From positions 124,001 to 188,000 of the forward strand of contig JAKLPS010000024.1 of the NCBI GenBank assembly GCA_022013695.1: 64,000 nt of DNA. Direction: 5' to 3'. Position 1 is the stretch's first letter. The number at the start of each line of letters is the position of its first letter. Origin of the DNA: Weeksellaceae bacterium (GTDB lineage Bacteria > Bacteroidota > Bacteroidia > Flavobacteriales > Weeksellaceae). Below, piece after piece: positions 44,651 through 54,611 of this stretch. The position numbers and the translations under genes were made by a program. The notes beneath the pieces are model-generated. The model did no database searches, was not told the origin of the DNA, and saw only the letters and a program-made list of their open reading frames with translations.

Positions 44651-46450
44651 ATGAAGACATTATTGCATTACCTCAAGCCGCACAAATGGCTGCTCATCAC
44701 TTCTTTACTTTTAGCTACTATCAATCAGGTTTTTTCTTTATTCGGTCCGGCGATTACGGGGAATATTCTCGATCAATTGGTAACGCATCCCAATTTTTTT
44801 GACAAAGAGAAATTAATCCCCAGAAATTTGAACCAATTTTTATACGGAACCGACAATTATCACGGTGCATTTTATTTTCTTGGATTGCTGATTGGCACGG
44901 CGATGGTAAGCCGAATTGCGAAGGCGTTTCAGGATTATGTCGTGAGCGTGATCACGCAGAAATTTGGCGCCCATATTTTTACCGATGGCTTGCAACACTC
45001 GATGGCGCTGCCTTATCAGGAATTTGAGGACCAAAGAAGTGGCGAAACTCTATCGATTTTGACTAAGGTACGAGAAGATTCGGTGAAGTTCATTACCTAT
45101 TTTATCAATATATTTTTCGGGATCTTGGTGAGTATTATTTTCGTATCGATCTATGCGGTTCGCTTGCATTGGTCGATAATGCCGGTTTACACGGTCGGCA
45201 TTTTTCTCATTGCTTTCGTGACCAATTTATTAAGTAAAAGGATAAAAAATATTCAGAAAACAATCGTTGCAGAAACCACAAGCTTGGCAGGAAGTACCAC
45301 GGAAAGCTTACGAAATATCGAAATTGTAAAAAGTTTAGGCTTGACGAAGCAGGAAATTAAAAGACTGAACAACAACACGTACAAAATCCTCGGTCTCGAG
45401 CTGAGAAAAGTCAAAAGCATCCGTTCTTTGAGCTTCATTCAGGGAACGATGGTTAATTTTCTACAACAATTAATTACGCTCACGCTTTTATATCTGATTT
45501 TCCGAAACGTCGTCACGCCGGGCCAATATCTATCGTTGATGTTTTACGGCTTCTTTATTTTCGGACCGATGCAGGAGATTGGAAACATCATCATTTCCTA
45601 TCGCGAAGCAGAAGCATCCTTGAAAAACTTCGACAATCTAATGAAAAAACCCGTCGAAGAAAAACCGAAAACGCCAAAACAAATCGGCGCTCTCGAGGAA
45701 TTGGAGTTCCAGCACGTCTCTTTCAAGCACCAATCTGCCCATTTCAAAGCTCTGAATAATGTTTCCTTTAAGGTCATAAATGGCGAAACCATCGCATTTG
45801 TGGGGCCAAGCGGTGCCGGGAAAAGTACATTGGTGAAACTTTTGGTGGGGCTTTACCGCGCCCAGGAAGGAAATATTTTTTATAATGGCATCAACGGAAA
45901 AGAATTTGATTTTGATGAACTGCGAAACCAAATTGGTTTTGTAACCCAAGACACGCAACTTTTTGCAGGAACAATCCGAGAAAATCTTCTTTTTGTAAAT
46001 CCAGCAGCAAGTGAAGAAGATATCCAAATCGCCTTAAAAAAAGCAAGCTGCACCGGACTTCTTGAAAGAGCCGAAAAAGGCATTGAAACTGTGATTGGCG
46101 AAGGCGGATTGAAATTGAGTGGTGGTGAAAAACAGAGAATTGCCATTGCGAGAGCATTGCTCCGAAAACCTCATTTATTGATTTTTGACGAAGCCACTTC
46201 TGCTCTGGACAGCATTACCGAGGAAGAAATCACAACGACGATCAAAGATATATCTGACCGAAAAGAACAAATCACCGTTCTCATCGCTCACCGATTGAGC
46301 ACCATTATGCACGCCGACAGAATCTACGTTTTGGAACGCGGACAAGTGATAGAAATGGGCTCTCACGAAAATCTGCTGGCCGAAAAAGGTTTGTATTATG
46401 CGATGTGGCGGCAGCAGATTGGAGAGAGGAAAGCGGTGGAAAGCGTTTAA
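44651..46450 (+). CDS. ABC exporter, fused permease and ATPase
   Basis: The 599-residue half transporter has six hydrophobic segments in residues 1-310 (type I exporter fold) and a nucleotide-binding domain in 345-590. The latter has Walker A GPSGAGKSTLVKL, signature LSGGEKQR, Walker B LLIFDEATSALD and the switch His in IAHRLS. It should act as a homodimer or with another half, exporting a lipid, peptide or drug. It is inserted between scoA and scoB in the opposite direction. Substrate unknown. Confidence 0.9.
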   Translation: MKTLLHYLKPHKWLLITSLLLATINQVFSLFGPAITGNILDQLVTHPNFFDKEKLIPRNLNQFLYGTDNYHGAFYFLGLLIGTAMVSRIAKAFQDYVVSVITQKFGAHIFTDGLQHSMALPYQEFEDQRSGETLSILTKVREDSVKFITYFINIFFGILVSIIFVSIYAVRLHWSIMPVYTVGIFLIAFVTNLLSKRIKNIQKTIVAETTSLAGSTTESLRNIEIVKSLGLTKQEIKRLNNNTYKILGLELRKVKSIRSLSFIQGTMVNFLQQLITLTLLYLIFRNVVTPGQYLSLMFYGFFIFGPMQEIGNIIISYREAEASLKNFDNLMKKPVEEKPKTPKQIGALEELEFQHVSFKHQSAHFKALNNVSFKVINGETIAFVGPSGAGKSTLVKLLVGLYRAQEGNIFYNGINGKEFDFDELRNQIGFVTQDTQLFAGTIRENLLFVNPAASEEDIQIALKKASCTGLLERAEKGIETVIGEGGLKLSGGEKQRIAIARALLRKPHLLIFDEATSALDSITEEEITTTIKDISDRKEQITVLIAHRLSTIMHADRIYVLERGQVIEMGSHENLLAEKGLYYAMWRQQIGERKAVESV

Positions 46451-46521
46451 AATCTACTTTTTTTATGATTTAAAGATAAAAAAATTGCCGTTTAAATTAA
46501 GTAAATAGCAGCGTTTTTATT

Positions 46522-47226
46522 CTAATCAACTTTCTTCCTCACAGTTCTCTGCTCTATCCTTTTCTCATATTTCTCGCCTTGGAAAATCCTTTGAACCATA
46601 ATTCCCGGGATGTGGATTTCGTTCGGATCCAGTTGTCCAGGCTCCAGCAACTCTTCCACTTCCGCAATCGTGATTTTCGCCGCCCCGGCCATTGGTAAAT
46701 TAAAATTCCGAGCCGTTCCTTTAAATATTAAATTGCCTGCGTAGTCGCCTTTCCAAGCTTTTACGATGGAGAATTCAGCTTTGTAAGCGTGTTCCAAAAT
46801 ATGCGGCTTTCCGTCGAAATCTTTCACTTCTTTTCCTTCTGCTACCTCGGTTCCGTATCCTGCCGGCGTATAAAAAGCGGGAATCCCCGCCTGTGCTGCT
46901 CTGCATTTCTCGGCCAAAGTTCCTTGGGGTGTGAGTTCTACTTCCAATTCTCCGGAAAGCATTTGACGCTCGAATTCTGCGTTCTCGCCAACGTATGACG
47001 AAATCATTTTTTTTATCTGTCGTTTCTGCAAAAGCAATCCCAATCCGAAGTCGTCAACGCCGGCATTGTTGGAGATGCAGGTCAAATCTTTGACGTTTTT
47101 TTTGACCAATTCTGCAATACAATTCTCAGGAATGCCGCAGAGCCCGAAACCACCGAGCATGATTGTCATTCCGTTTTGGATGTCTTTTATCGCTTCTTCG
47201 GCATTTTTTACTCTTTTATCTATCAT
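46522..47226 (-). CDS. scoA: 3-oxoacid CoA-transferase subunit A
   Basis: The 234-residue protein has the subunit A glycine loop [17 protein letters not shown] (about residues 19-35) and [16 protein letters not shown]. It pairs with scoB to transfer CoA between acids. The frame is open 32 codons upstream, but the ATG at 47226 gives the usual N-terminus [12 protein letters not shown]. It converges with the ABC exporter gene, with 71 bases between stops and no visible terminator. Confidence 0.92.
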   Translation of the reverse strand: MIDKRVKNAEEAIKDIQNGMTIMLGGFGLCGIPENCIAELVKKNVKDLTCISNNAGVDDFGLGLLLQKRQIKKMISSYVGENAEFERQMLSGELEVELTPQGTLAEKCRAAQAGIPAFYTPAGYGTEVAEGKEVKDFDGKPHILEHAYKAEFSIVKAWKGDYAGNLIFKGTARNFNLPMAGAAKITIAEVEELLEPGQLDPNEIHIPGIMVQRIFQGEKYEKRIEQRTVRKKVD

Positions 47227-47333
47227 AAAACTTCGTTTAAATTGCACATCTTGTAGCTTATAAATATAAAAAAAACCTTTGTAAGCAGCGGAAATAAAAT
47301 GGATAAAAGATGAAGTACCCAAAATTTTGTCGC

Positions 47334-47364
47334 AAAAAAAGCCACACGCAATACCGCGTATGAC
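47334..47364 (-). terminator. Rho-independent terminator of the 47390-47785 gene
   Basis: On the minus strand GTCATACGC pairs with GCGTGTGGC (two wobble pairs) and is followed by seven T (the A run at 47334-47340). It lies 26 bases after the stop. Confidence 0.78.
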
Positions 47365-47389
47365 CTTTCTTTACTAACAATTTAAATCC

Positions 47390-47785
47390 CTATCGGTCGG
47401 TAATCAGTACGCTCACCGGCATCACATAAGTCGTGGCCATCATACTATGGCTCAATTTGTTCACATCCACTTTGTAGAGCAGTTTGGACAAGACTGTTTC
47501 CAACTCTCGGCTCACATTTTTACAATCGCCACTGGCGTGGATATTGGTAATTTTTCCGTTCTCACCAAGACTGAATCTAAGGTCTGAGTTCACAAGACCT
47601 TCTTTATATTCGGCGGCCGTAAAATCGAAATTATCTCTTACCAACTTTCTCAATTCTCCAAAGGCATCGCCCGAACGAAGAACAACTTCCTGTATGTTTT
47701 TCTCCGTTTCCTGAGCTTTAGCTATACCGAAAAAACCTGCCAATACAAACATGGCTAACACAATCATTTTCCTTTTCTTTTCCAT
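47390..47785 (-). CDS. Small secreted protein, possibly TonB C-terminal-like
   Basis: The 131-residue product has a signal peptide (MIVLAMFVLAGFFGIAKAQ after a basic start). The rest contains DLRFSLGENGKITNIHASGDCKNVSRELETVL (seen in part as RFSLGENGKITNIHASGD), which faintly recalls the beta-alpha-beta pattern of TonB C-terminal or energy-transducer domains. That reading is weak. The frame is open 8 codons upstream; the ATG at 47785 directly precedes the basic start of the signal peptide. Periplasmic location is likely. Confidence 0.65.
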   Translation of the reverse strand: MEKKRKMIVLAMFVLAGFFGIAKAQETEKNIQEVVLRSGDAFGELRKLVRDNFDFTAAEYKEGLVNSDLRFSLGENGKITNIHASGDCKNVSRELETVLSKLLYKVDVNKLSHSMMATTYVMPVSVLITDR

Positions 47786-48029
47786 AATGTAAAATTTTCT
47801 TTTAATCAAGGATGGTCTCGCCGCACAAATTTCTTAATTTTCGAGAAATTTTTTAAAAACGGTTTTTAGATCCATTGATTCAGGTTAATAACTAACTAAT
47901 TAAAAGACAAAGTTACATAATTTTAATATTAAATTCATATTAAATTAACATTGAAACTAAAAATTAATGTAAAAAAAGAAAATTCCAAAGAAAGTGCCTC
48001 TTGGAATAAGTAATTTCAGCGATTTAAAA

Positions 48030-48194
48030 TCATTTATTTTGCCCGGGTGCAAAGGGTTTTGCAGATTTGGTTCCATAGATTTTCTTCGCTTGGCCAGGAG
48101 GAATATTACCGCTGTTTCCGGCCGTTCTTACTTCGCAAGCGACCGAACTGACAGAGAAGATCAGAAGTAATGAGTAAATTTTAATTGATTTCAT
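48030..48194 (-). CDS. 54-residue lipoprotein of a Bacteroidetes-specific type
   Basis: This short gene reads ATG (48194) to TGA (48030-48032) on the minus strand. The 54 residues comprise a signal peptide with lipobox VAC (Cys20) and a mature part of 34 residues, with the striking core GQAKKIYGTKSAKPFAPGQ near the C-terminus. I recall similar tiny proteins in this phylum, sometimes labelled quinol oxidase subunit 4, but the sequence itself gives no function. The conserved Pro-Gly-Gln-Ala-Lys-Lys core and an in-frame signal peptide make it very likely real. It lies 35 bases upstream of the uvrA end... that is, between the 131-residue secreted protein and uvrA, on the same strand as both. Confidence 0.82.
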   Translation of the reverse strand: MKSIKIYSLLLIFSVSSVACEVRTAGNSGNIPPGQAKKIYGTKSAKPFAPGQNK

Positions 48195-48231
48195 AAATTT
48201 ATTTTCAGAGGAAGCACAATATTGATACCAA

Positions 48232-51060
48232 TCACAATTCCTTCTTCAAGAACTTCGCGGTCAAACTTTTCTTAGACTTTATAATCTGCTCAGGTGTTCC
48301 TTCCGCAATGATTTGTCCGCCATGTTTTCCACCTTCCGGACCAACATCAATAATATGGTCAGCCAATTTGATAACGTCCATATTATGCTCAATGATGATG
48401 AATGAATTTCCTAATTCAACCAACTGATTGATGGCTTCCATCAAGACTTTTACATCTTCGAAATGGAGTCCAGTTGTGGGTTCATCAAGAATATAAAGTG
48501 TGTTTCCAGTTTGTCTTTTGGAAAGTTCCGTCGCCAATTTTACCCGTTGCGCTTCTCCTCCACTCAAAGTGGTCGATTGCTGACCAATCGTGATATAACC
48601 CAAGCCAACATCCTGCAAAGTCTTGACTTTCAAAAAGATTTTAGGAATCGGCTGGAAGAAATCCACCGCTTCGTTGATGGTCATTTCCAGAACATCCGAA
48701 ATCGATTTTCCTTTGTACCGAACTTCCAGAGTTTCTCGGTTGAAACGTTTACCGTGGCAAGTTTCGCAATGAACGTAAACATCGGGCAAAAAGTTCATTT
48801 CGATCACCTTCAAACCGCCGCCCTGACAGGTTTCGCAACGTCCGCCTTTCACATTGAAGGAGAATCTTCCGGCTTTGTATCCTCGGATTTTACTCTCTGG
48901 CAGTTCCGCAAAAAGATTACGAATATCGGTGAACATTCCTGTGTAAGTCGCTGGATTTGAACGCGGTGTTCTCCCGATCGGACTTTGGTCCACATCTACG
49001 ATTTTGTCGATGTTATCAATCCCATCAACACTTTTATAAGGCAAAGGTTCCTGGATCGATCTGTAAAAATGGCGGTTCAGAATGGGATATAGTGTTCCGT
49101 TTATCAAAGAAGATTTTCCACTGCCCGAAATCCCTGTTACCACCACCAATTTCCCTAATGGAATCTCGAGGTTTACATTTTTAAGGTTGTTTCCTGTCGC
49201 TCCTTTTAGTACAATTGATTTTCCGTTTCCGGCTCTTCTGGTCGATGGAACTTCGATTTTTCTCTTTCCTGTCAGATAATCTGCGGTGATTGTATCGGCT
49301 TTTTTGATGTCTTTGGGATGACCTTGCCAAAGAATTTCGCCACCGAATTTCCCTGCTCTCGGACCGATGTCCAAAACGTGGTCGGCTTGCAAAATCATGT
49401 CTTTGTCGTGCTCCACAACCAAAACCGAATTCCCGATATCGCGAAGATGTTTGAGCGAGGCAATCAGTCTTTCGTTATCTCTCTGATGAAGACCAATGGA
49501 AGGTTCATCCAAAATATAAAGAACATTGACCAATTGAGACCCGATCTGAGTCGCCAATCGGATTCGTTGAGATTCTCCTCCGGAAAGGGTTTTCGAACTT
49601 CTGCTCAAACTTAAATAATCTAACCCGACGTCCAGAAGGAACTGCAATCTGGTTTCGATTTCCCTGAGAATTTCGTATGCAATAATCTGATTTTTGTGAC
49701 TGAATTTATCTTTGACATCGGCCAACCATTCTTTCAAATCTAATAAAGACAGGCCATTGACTTCGGCAATATTTTTTCCATCAATTTTGAAACTCAAACT
49801 TTCCTGACGCAATCGCGCACCTTTGCAAGTGGGGCAAACTTCTTCCGTGGTGAAATTCCGTTCCACCAAGACGGCATCATAACTCTCGCGTTCGTCCACC
49901 ATCTCTTCGAGAATATGAACCAAACCGTCGAAATTGATTTTGATTTTTTTGGAAATTCCGGCGTGCTTCAATTCTTTTGTAATGTCCTTATTATGACCAT
50001 AATAGATGTAACCCAATGCCTCTTTCGGAATATCCTTGAACGGTGTCATCAAACTCAAATCAAAAACTTCGAGAATCAATTTGATCTGAGAAAGAATCCA
50101 TTTGTTGGATTTGATTTGCTCCAAAGGCAGTAGCGCACCCTGATTGATGGATAATTTATCGTTTTCGACAAAATAATCGGTGTTCACTTTTTTGATGGTT
50201 CCCAGGCCTTTGCACGTTTCGCAACTTCCTTTTGGCGAGTTGAAGGAGAATGTATTCGGTTCTGGCAAAGCCATCGAATCTCCGGTGACGTCGTCCATCA
50301 GGTTTTTAGAAAAAAAATGAATTTCGTCATTTCCCATTTCCTGAATGGCGATCAATCCTTCGCCCATTTCTGATGCGGTTTTCAGCGATTTTGGCATTCT
50401 GAGTTCCGTCGCAGATTCTCCGATGATCCACCGATCTATTACCACTTCTACATCGTGGGTTTTGTAGCGGTCGAGCTTCAAATCATGTTCAATGTCTTGT
50501 AAAACGCCGTCGATTCGTGCTTGCGAGAATCCTTTTTTGGAAAGATGGATGAACAACTCGTGGTAATGCCCTTTCCGCGAACGCACAACCGGCGCCAAGA
50601 GATAGACTTTTTTCCCTTTGAAATTCTCTTTGATGGTTTCCAGAATTTGCTCTTCTGTATAGCTCACCAAACGTTTCCCGGAACTCATCGAATACGCATC
50701 GGAAACTCTGGCGAACAAAAGTCTCAGATAGTCGTACAGCTCGGTAATCGTTCCGACCGTGGAACGAGGATTTTTGTTCGTAGTTTTTTGTTCGATGGCA
50801 ATCACTGGCGACAAACCCTCAATCTTGTCCACATCCGGCCGTTCCAAACCGCCCAGAAACTGTCTGGCATAGGCAGAAAATGTTTCGATGTAGCGCCTCT
50901 GCCCTTCTGCAAAAATAGTGTCGAATGCCAAGGAAGATTTTCCGCTGCCGGAAAGTCCTGTGATCACTACCAATTCATTTCTTGGGATCTTGACGGTAAT
51001 ATTTTTGAGGTTATGCTCGCGCGCGCCATATATTTCGATAAATTCCTGATTATTCTTCAT
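48232..51060 (-). CDS. uvrA: Excinuclease ABC subunit A (canonical type)
   Basis: The 942-residue protein nearly equals E. coli UvrA in length. It has Walker A loops [14 protein letters not shown] and [14 protein letters not shown], signature LSGGESQR and LSGGEAQR, and the zinc module [11 protein letters not shown]...[15 protein letters not shown], very like the E. coli one. It acts with UvrB and UvrC in nucleotide excision repair of bulky lesions. A second, more divergent copy is at 24597-27383. No SOS box was identified. It is divergent from the S1/P1 nuclease gene. Confidence 0.94.
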   Translation of the reverse strand: MKNNQEFIEIYGAREHNLKNITVKIPRNELVVITGLSGSGKSSLAFDTIFAEGQRRYIETFSAYARQFLGGLERPDVDKIEGLSPVIAIEQKTTNKNPRSTVGTITELYDYLRLLFARVSDAYSMSSGKRLVSYTEEQILETIKENFKGKKVYLLAPVVRSRKGHYHELFIHLSKKGFSQARIDGVLQDIEHDLKLDRYKTHDVEVVIDRWIIGESATELRMPKSLKTASEMGEGLIAIQEMGNDEIHFFSKNLMDDVTGDSMALPEPNTFSFNSPKGSCETCKGLGTIKKVNTDYFVENDKLSINQGALLPLEQIKSNKWILSQIKLILEVFDLSLMTPFKDIPKEALGYIYYGHNKDITKELKHAGISKKIKINFDGLVHILEEMVDERESYDAVLVERNFTTEEVCPTCKGARLRQESLSFKIDGKNIAEVNGLSLLDLKEWLADVKDKFSHKNQIIAYEILREIETRLQFLLDVGLDYLSLSRSSKTLSGGESQRIRLATQIGSQLVNVLYILDEPSIGLHQRDNERLIASLKHLRDIGNSVLVVEHDKDMILQADHVLDIGPRAGKFGGEILWQGHPKDIKKADTITADYLTGKRKIEVPSTRRAGNGKSIVLKGATGNNLKNVNLEIPLGKLVVVTGISGSGKSSLINGTLYPILNRHFYRSIQEPLPYKSVDGIDNIDKIVDVDQSPIGRTPRSNPATYTGMFTDIRNLFAELPESKIRGYKAGRFSFNVKGGRCETCQGGGLKVIEMNFLPDVYVHCETCHGKRFNRETLEVRYKGKSISDVLEMTINEAVDFFQPIPKIFLKVKTLQDVGLGYITIGQQSTTLSGGEAQRVKLATELSKRQTGNTLYILDEPTTGLHFEDVKVLMEAINQLVELGNSFIIIEHNMDVIKLADHIIDVGPEGGKHGGQIIAEGTPEQIIKSKKSLTAKFLKKEL

Positions 51061-51181
51061 TAAAAAGTCTCATTCTGGGAAAACGCAAAAATACGGAAAT
51101 TAATTGACGATTACAGTTTGGCTTTATTCAAGTTTAATAATATTTAATAGAGATTCTGAGGAATCAAATCTGTGATAAAGC

Positions 51182-51189
51182 TATCTTTG
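51182..51189 (+). promoter_or_regulatory. Possible -7 box (TATCTTTG) for the S1/P1 nuclease gene
   Basis: TATCTTTG fits TAnnTTTG and lies 21 bases before the ATG at 51211, inside the longer open frame beginning at 51172, so it supports the later start. Confidence 0.4.
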
Positions 51190-51210
51190 TACCTTGAAAA
51201 TAAATCCAAA

Positions 51211-52005
51211 ATGAAATCTATTTTATCGAAATTTGCACTGGCAGTTCTAATCTTTTCCTCACTCCAATGTTTTGCTTGGGGATTGACGGGTCATCGGGTG
51301 ATTGCAGAGATTGCGCAGCATCATTTGACTTCTAAAGCAGAAAGAAACATCAAAAAACTTTTGGGCAACAAGACATTGGCCTACTACGCCAATTGGCCAG
51401 ATTTCATTAAGTCTGATACCACCGGCGTTTGGAAAGAAACTTCCGCTTGGCATTATGTCAACGTGAATCCGCAGAAGAATTTCCAACAATTCAAAGATTC
51501 TTTGGAAGCGCAGAAAAGCCCGAATCTTTATACACAAATTGAAAATTTAGCTAAGAAAATTAAAGATAAAAACACTTCTGACGCCGATAAAAAAACCGCT
51601 TTGATGTTTCTCATCCATTTGGTTGGCGATCTTCATCAGCCGCTTCACGTGGGACGTTACGAAGATTTAGGTGGGAATAAAATCAATGTCACTTATTTTG
51701 GACAAGCGACCAATCTGCATTCGCTTTGGGATACCAAAATGGTGGAAGACCGCAAATATTCTTACACCGAATTTGCAGACCTTTTGGATATAAAAGCTGA
51801 CGCTGATGTGAAAAATATTCAAGGCGGAACTTTGCAGGATTGGTTTTATGACAGTCAGAAAATCGCCAATTCCATCTACTTTCACACGCCGAAAGATTCT
51901 AAATTGGGTTACGATTACAATTACCGCTATGAATCGACTGTTGAAAGACAATTGTTGTACGGCGGACTTCGCTTGGCAAAAGTGCTGAATGATATTTTTG
52001 GCTAA
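51211..52005 (+). CDS. Secreted S1/P1-type zinc nuclease
   Basis: The 264-residue protein has a signal peptide (about 1-22) after which the mature chain would begin at or near WGLTGHRV, the N-terminal Trp and first His being zinc ligands in this family. Other ligands are visible in FLIHLVGDLHQPLHVG and NLHSLWDTKMV. S1/P1 nucleases cut single-stranded DNA and RNA and have 3'-nucleotidase activity; here it would act outside the cytoplasm in nucleic-acid scavenging. The neighbours give no further hint. Confidence 0.92.
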   Translation: MKSILSKFALAVLIFSSLQCFAWGLTGHRVIAEIAQHHLTSKAERNIKKLLGNKTLAYYANWPDFIKSDTTGVWKETSAWHYVNVNPQKNFQQFKDSLEAQKSPNLYTQIENLAKKIKDKNTSDADKKTALMFLIHLVGDLHQPLHVGRYEDLGGNKINVTYFGQATNLHSLWDTKMVEDRKYSYTEFADLLDIKADADVKNIQGGTLQDWFYDSQKIANSIYFHTPKDSKLGYDYNYRYESTVERQLLYGGLRLAKVLNDIFG

Positions 52006-52008
52006 AAA

Positions 52009-52497
52009 TCAATCCAGATTTTTAATCATCCACAGGTCGCAGCCGCAATGTCCGGAATTTCCCAGTGGCTTTTCCAAATACTGAAATCCTTGTTTTTCGT
52101 AAATGGAAACCGCTTTGCTGAATTCCGGAATGCTTTCCAGGTAAACTTTTTTGTATCCAAACTCTTTGGCTTTTTCAATAGATTGTTCCATCAATAATTT
52201 TCCGATGCCTTGTCCTCTCGCCTCTTTTTTCAGATAGAATTTGGCAATCTCGGTGGTGTCTGCCGGCAAATTTTCCGTTGGAAAAATCCCGCAACAACCG
52301 GCGATTTCACCATCTTGTTCTGCTACGAACAAAGCCGATTTTTCCGTTTGAAATAAAGAAAAAAGATCGTCGGTCGTGGGATCGGCATAGACGGTTCCTG
52401 CGGTATTCTTCACATCAAAATCGTGAAATGAAGTTCTGATAATCTCGGCAAGAATCTCGTTGTCTTCAATTTTATTTTCTCTAATAATGACTGACAT
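52009..52497 (-). CDS. GNAT-family N-acetyltransferase
   Basis: The 162-residue protein has a single GNAT domain. The acetyl-CoA loop is in FYLKKEARGQGIGKLLMEQ (RGQGIGK, about residue 104), preceded by the GEIAGCCGIFP strand and followed by YLESIPEFSKAVSIYEKQGFQYL. The substrate is not predictable. The open frame runs 62 codons upstream into the UbiA-like gene, but the ATG at 52497 gives a normal GNAT start (MSVIIRENK). It is 14 bases after the UbiA-like gene and probably co-transcribed with it. Confidence 0.85.
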   Translation of the reverse strand: MSVIIRENKIEDNEILAEIIRTSFHDFDVKNTAGTVYADPTTDDLFSLFQTEKSALFVAEQDGEIAGCCGIFPTENLPADTTEIAKFYLKKEARGQGIGKLLMEQSIEKAKEFGYKKVYLESIPEFSKAVSIYEKQGFQYLEKPLGNSGHCGCDLWMIKNLD

Positions 52498-52511
52498 TTT
52501 TTGAAAATATT

Positions 52512-53429
52512 TTAAATTAACCAAGGATATTTGTGGTAGATTCCGTCTAATAAAATTGCCAAAATACCGACAAAAATCCAAAGTCGAAGAAGATTCAATG
52601 CCTTGAATTTGTCGTTTTTTTGATTTCTGAACAGCATATAAATCGTTCCTACAATTACAATGATTGTGAGTAAAAAGTACCAAGCGATAATATTTCTAAA
52701 GCCAATTCCGATACTTAGAATTAATGAAACGATCAAGGTTACGATCAATAAAATCAATAAAATCCACCTCGTTTTCCGGAATCCCAGGCGGTTTGCAATC
52801 GTCTCGTAACCAAACATTTTGTCGGCATTTCTTGTCAAAGTATCTTTTGTAACATCGATGATGAAAAGCATTAGAAAAAGGAATATTGCCAGAAAGAAAA
52901 TCTTGAGGGAAAATGTCTGGTAATAAATCAACATTCCGAAGAAAGGATAAAGAGTCAAAGCTACGAAAGTAATGTTGTTGACGACCATAATTTTACTCAA
53001 TTTATGACTGTATAACCACATCAAAAATTGGTAAACCAGAAAGAAGACAAAAACCCGGCGCGAGACAAAAAATGCCAAACCGAGCGATAATAAATTGAGC
53101 AAAATATAAGCTGAAAGAAAGTATTTCTCCTGCAAAAAACTTTGTAATCGAGAACGAAAAGGCTTCGTGAGCTGATCTTTTTCCTTGTCGTAAAACCGAT
53201 TGATGATGCCGCCGGCCATAATGCTGAGAACGGCACAAATAATAATGACGTGGACTTTGTAATCGAAGACAAACTTCCGGAAACTTTCTTCTCTGTTAAA
53301 CAGAAAAAACGTAGAAACGTACAGCGCAAAAGTGAGCAAAAAAGCAACTGAAAAGCGAGCACCGGAGATGAAACCGATCACCTGAGAAATACGGTAAAGG
53401 GCATTTCGGGAAGCTGGTTTTTCTGTCAT
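52512..53429 (-). CDS. UbiA-family prenyltransferase
   Basis: The 305-residue membrane protein has about eight or nine helices. Its first Asp-rich motif is INRFYDKEKDQL (about residues 77-88, a variant of NDxxDxxxD) and its second is DVTKDTLTRNADK (about 193-205). UbiA enzymes attach prenyl chains to aromatic or other acceptors using prenyl diphosphate. Its place just downstream of the mevalonate kinase-like gene fits an isoprenoid role. The acceptor is unknown; menaquinone MenA is one option but the motif spacing is not decisive. Confidence 0.83.
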   Translation of the reverse strand: MTEKPASRNALYRISQVIGFISGARFSVAFLLTFALYVSTFFLFNREESFRKFVFDYKVHVIIICAVLSIMAGGIINRFYDKEKDQLTKPFRSRLQSFLQEKYFLSAYILLNLLSLGLAFFVSRRVFVFFLVYQFLMWLYSHKLSKIMVVNNITFVALTLYPFFGMLIYYQTFSLKIFFLAIFLFLMLFIIDVTKDTLTRNADKMFGYETIANRLGFRKTRWILLILLIVTLIVSLILSIGIGFRNIIAWYFLLTIIVIVGTIYMLFRNQKNDKFKALNLLRLWIFVGILAILLDGIYHKYPWLI

Positions 53430-53599
53430 TTTTTGTTTTAAATCAATCTTTCAGACCACAAATGTGACAAAAGATTTTTAATGAATTTAGAAATCAAAAA
53501 TTTGAATAAGCAGATTCAGAACAACAAAAAACGTCAAAATTTCGTAAACTTTCAAATTCAGATTTTCAAGTCTTCCCTTTGTGACTTTCGTCCTTGATA

Positions 53600-54526
53600 C
53601 TAGAATCTGTAGATCACTTCTTTGTGAAAACCTTCCAGCATTTTCTCTGCTTTTGCGTAATCTTTGGAAAATCCGAGGATGTAGCCGCCGCCACCGCTGC
53701 CGCAAAGTTTGAGGTAATAGGCATTGGAATCCAAGCCGGTTTTCCAAGCCTTAAAAATGTTTTCCGGGATCATCGGGCGGAAATGTTCGTAAGCCCAAAC
53801 GGATAATTTTTTCAGGTTGCGAAAAAACGGATTCATGTCTTTTTTGAGGAAAGCGTCGATGCAAGCATTGTTGTAGCGGATGAATTCTTCTTTCAATGTT
53901 TTGCGAAACCCTTCGTTTTTCAGCTTTTCGAAGAAGATTTGGATCATCGGTCCTGTTTCGCCCGTCATTCCCGAATCTATGAGGAAAATGGCGCCTTTGC
54001 CCAATTCTTCTGCCGGGATAGAAACCGTATCTACACTTTCTTTGCTTTGGATCAGAATCGGAAGATTCATAAAACAAATTAAGGGATCGATGCCCGAACT
54101 TTTCCCGTGGAAATAGCTTTCCAACAAACCAAAAATCATTTTCAGATCTTTCAGTTCGTTTTTGGAAACAGATTCAGGATCTCTTTTGGTAACGGAATAT
54201 CTTTCGAAAATCGCAGCAACCAAAGCGCCGGAGCTTCCCACGCCGTATCCTTGCGGAATATTAGAATCGAAAAACAAACCTCTCTCAATGTCATTTCTAA
54301 AAGAATCGACATCCAGTTGGTATTCTTCAGGCAACTCTAAATCAAGAAGATAATCGGAATATTTTGCCAAAGACCGGTTGGATTTTTTTTCGAAATCATT
54401 GTCCAGATCGGAAAATTTGAGTGTTCCTTTATAAAAACTGTAGGGCAACGTGAGACCTTGAGAATCTTCGATAATGCCATACTCGCCGAACAAAAGAATT
54501 TTTGCGTAAAATAAAGGGTTATTCAT
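53600..54526 (-). CDS. GHMP kinase, mevalonate kinase-like
   Basis: The 308-residue protein has the GHMP pattern: AKILLFGEYGIIEDSQGL (8-25) at the N-terminus, the ATP-binding loop PQGYGVGSSGALVAAI (about 91-106), and LCGSGGGGYILGF near the C-terminus. The GEYGII and HGKSSGIDPL segments match mevalonate kinase, which phosphorylates mevalonate for isopentenyl diphosphate. Flavobacteria use this pathway. The UbiA-like gene follows after 170 bases. No diphosphomevalonate decarboxylase is in the window. Confidence 0.85.
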   Translation of the reverse strand: MNNPLFYAKILLFGEYGIIEDSQGLTLPYSFYKGTLKFSDLDNDFEKKSNRSLAKYSDYLLDLELPEEYQLDVDSFRNDIERGLFFDSNIPQGYGVGSSGALVAAIFERYSVTKRDPESVSKNELKDLKMIFGLLESYFHGKSSGIDPLICFMNLPILIQSKESVDTVSIPAEELGKGAIFLIDSGMTGETGPMIQIFFEKLKNEGFRKTLKEEFIRYNNACIDAFLKKDMNPFFRNLKKLSVWAYEHFRPMIPENIFKAWKTGLDSNAYYLKLCGSGGGGYILGFSKDYAKAEKMLEGFHKEVIYRF

Positions 54527-54611
54527 ACTGTGTTTTGGTGTTGCAAATTTACAAAAAATAAATTAGTGGTCTATTATCAAAAAACGAACCGATGTTTTAA
54601 ATTTTCATTAA

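Noticed and set aside
48951-48965. A tRNA T-arm-like stretch (GGATTTGAACGC)
   Set aside because: It is within the uvrA coding sequence and no acceptor or anticodon stem surrounds it.
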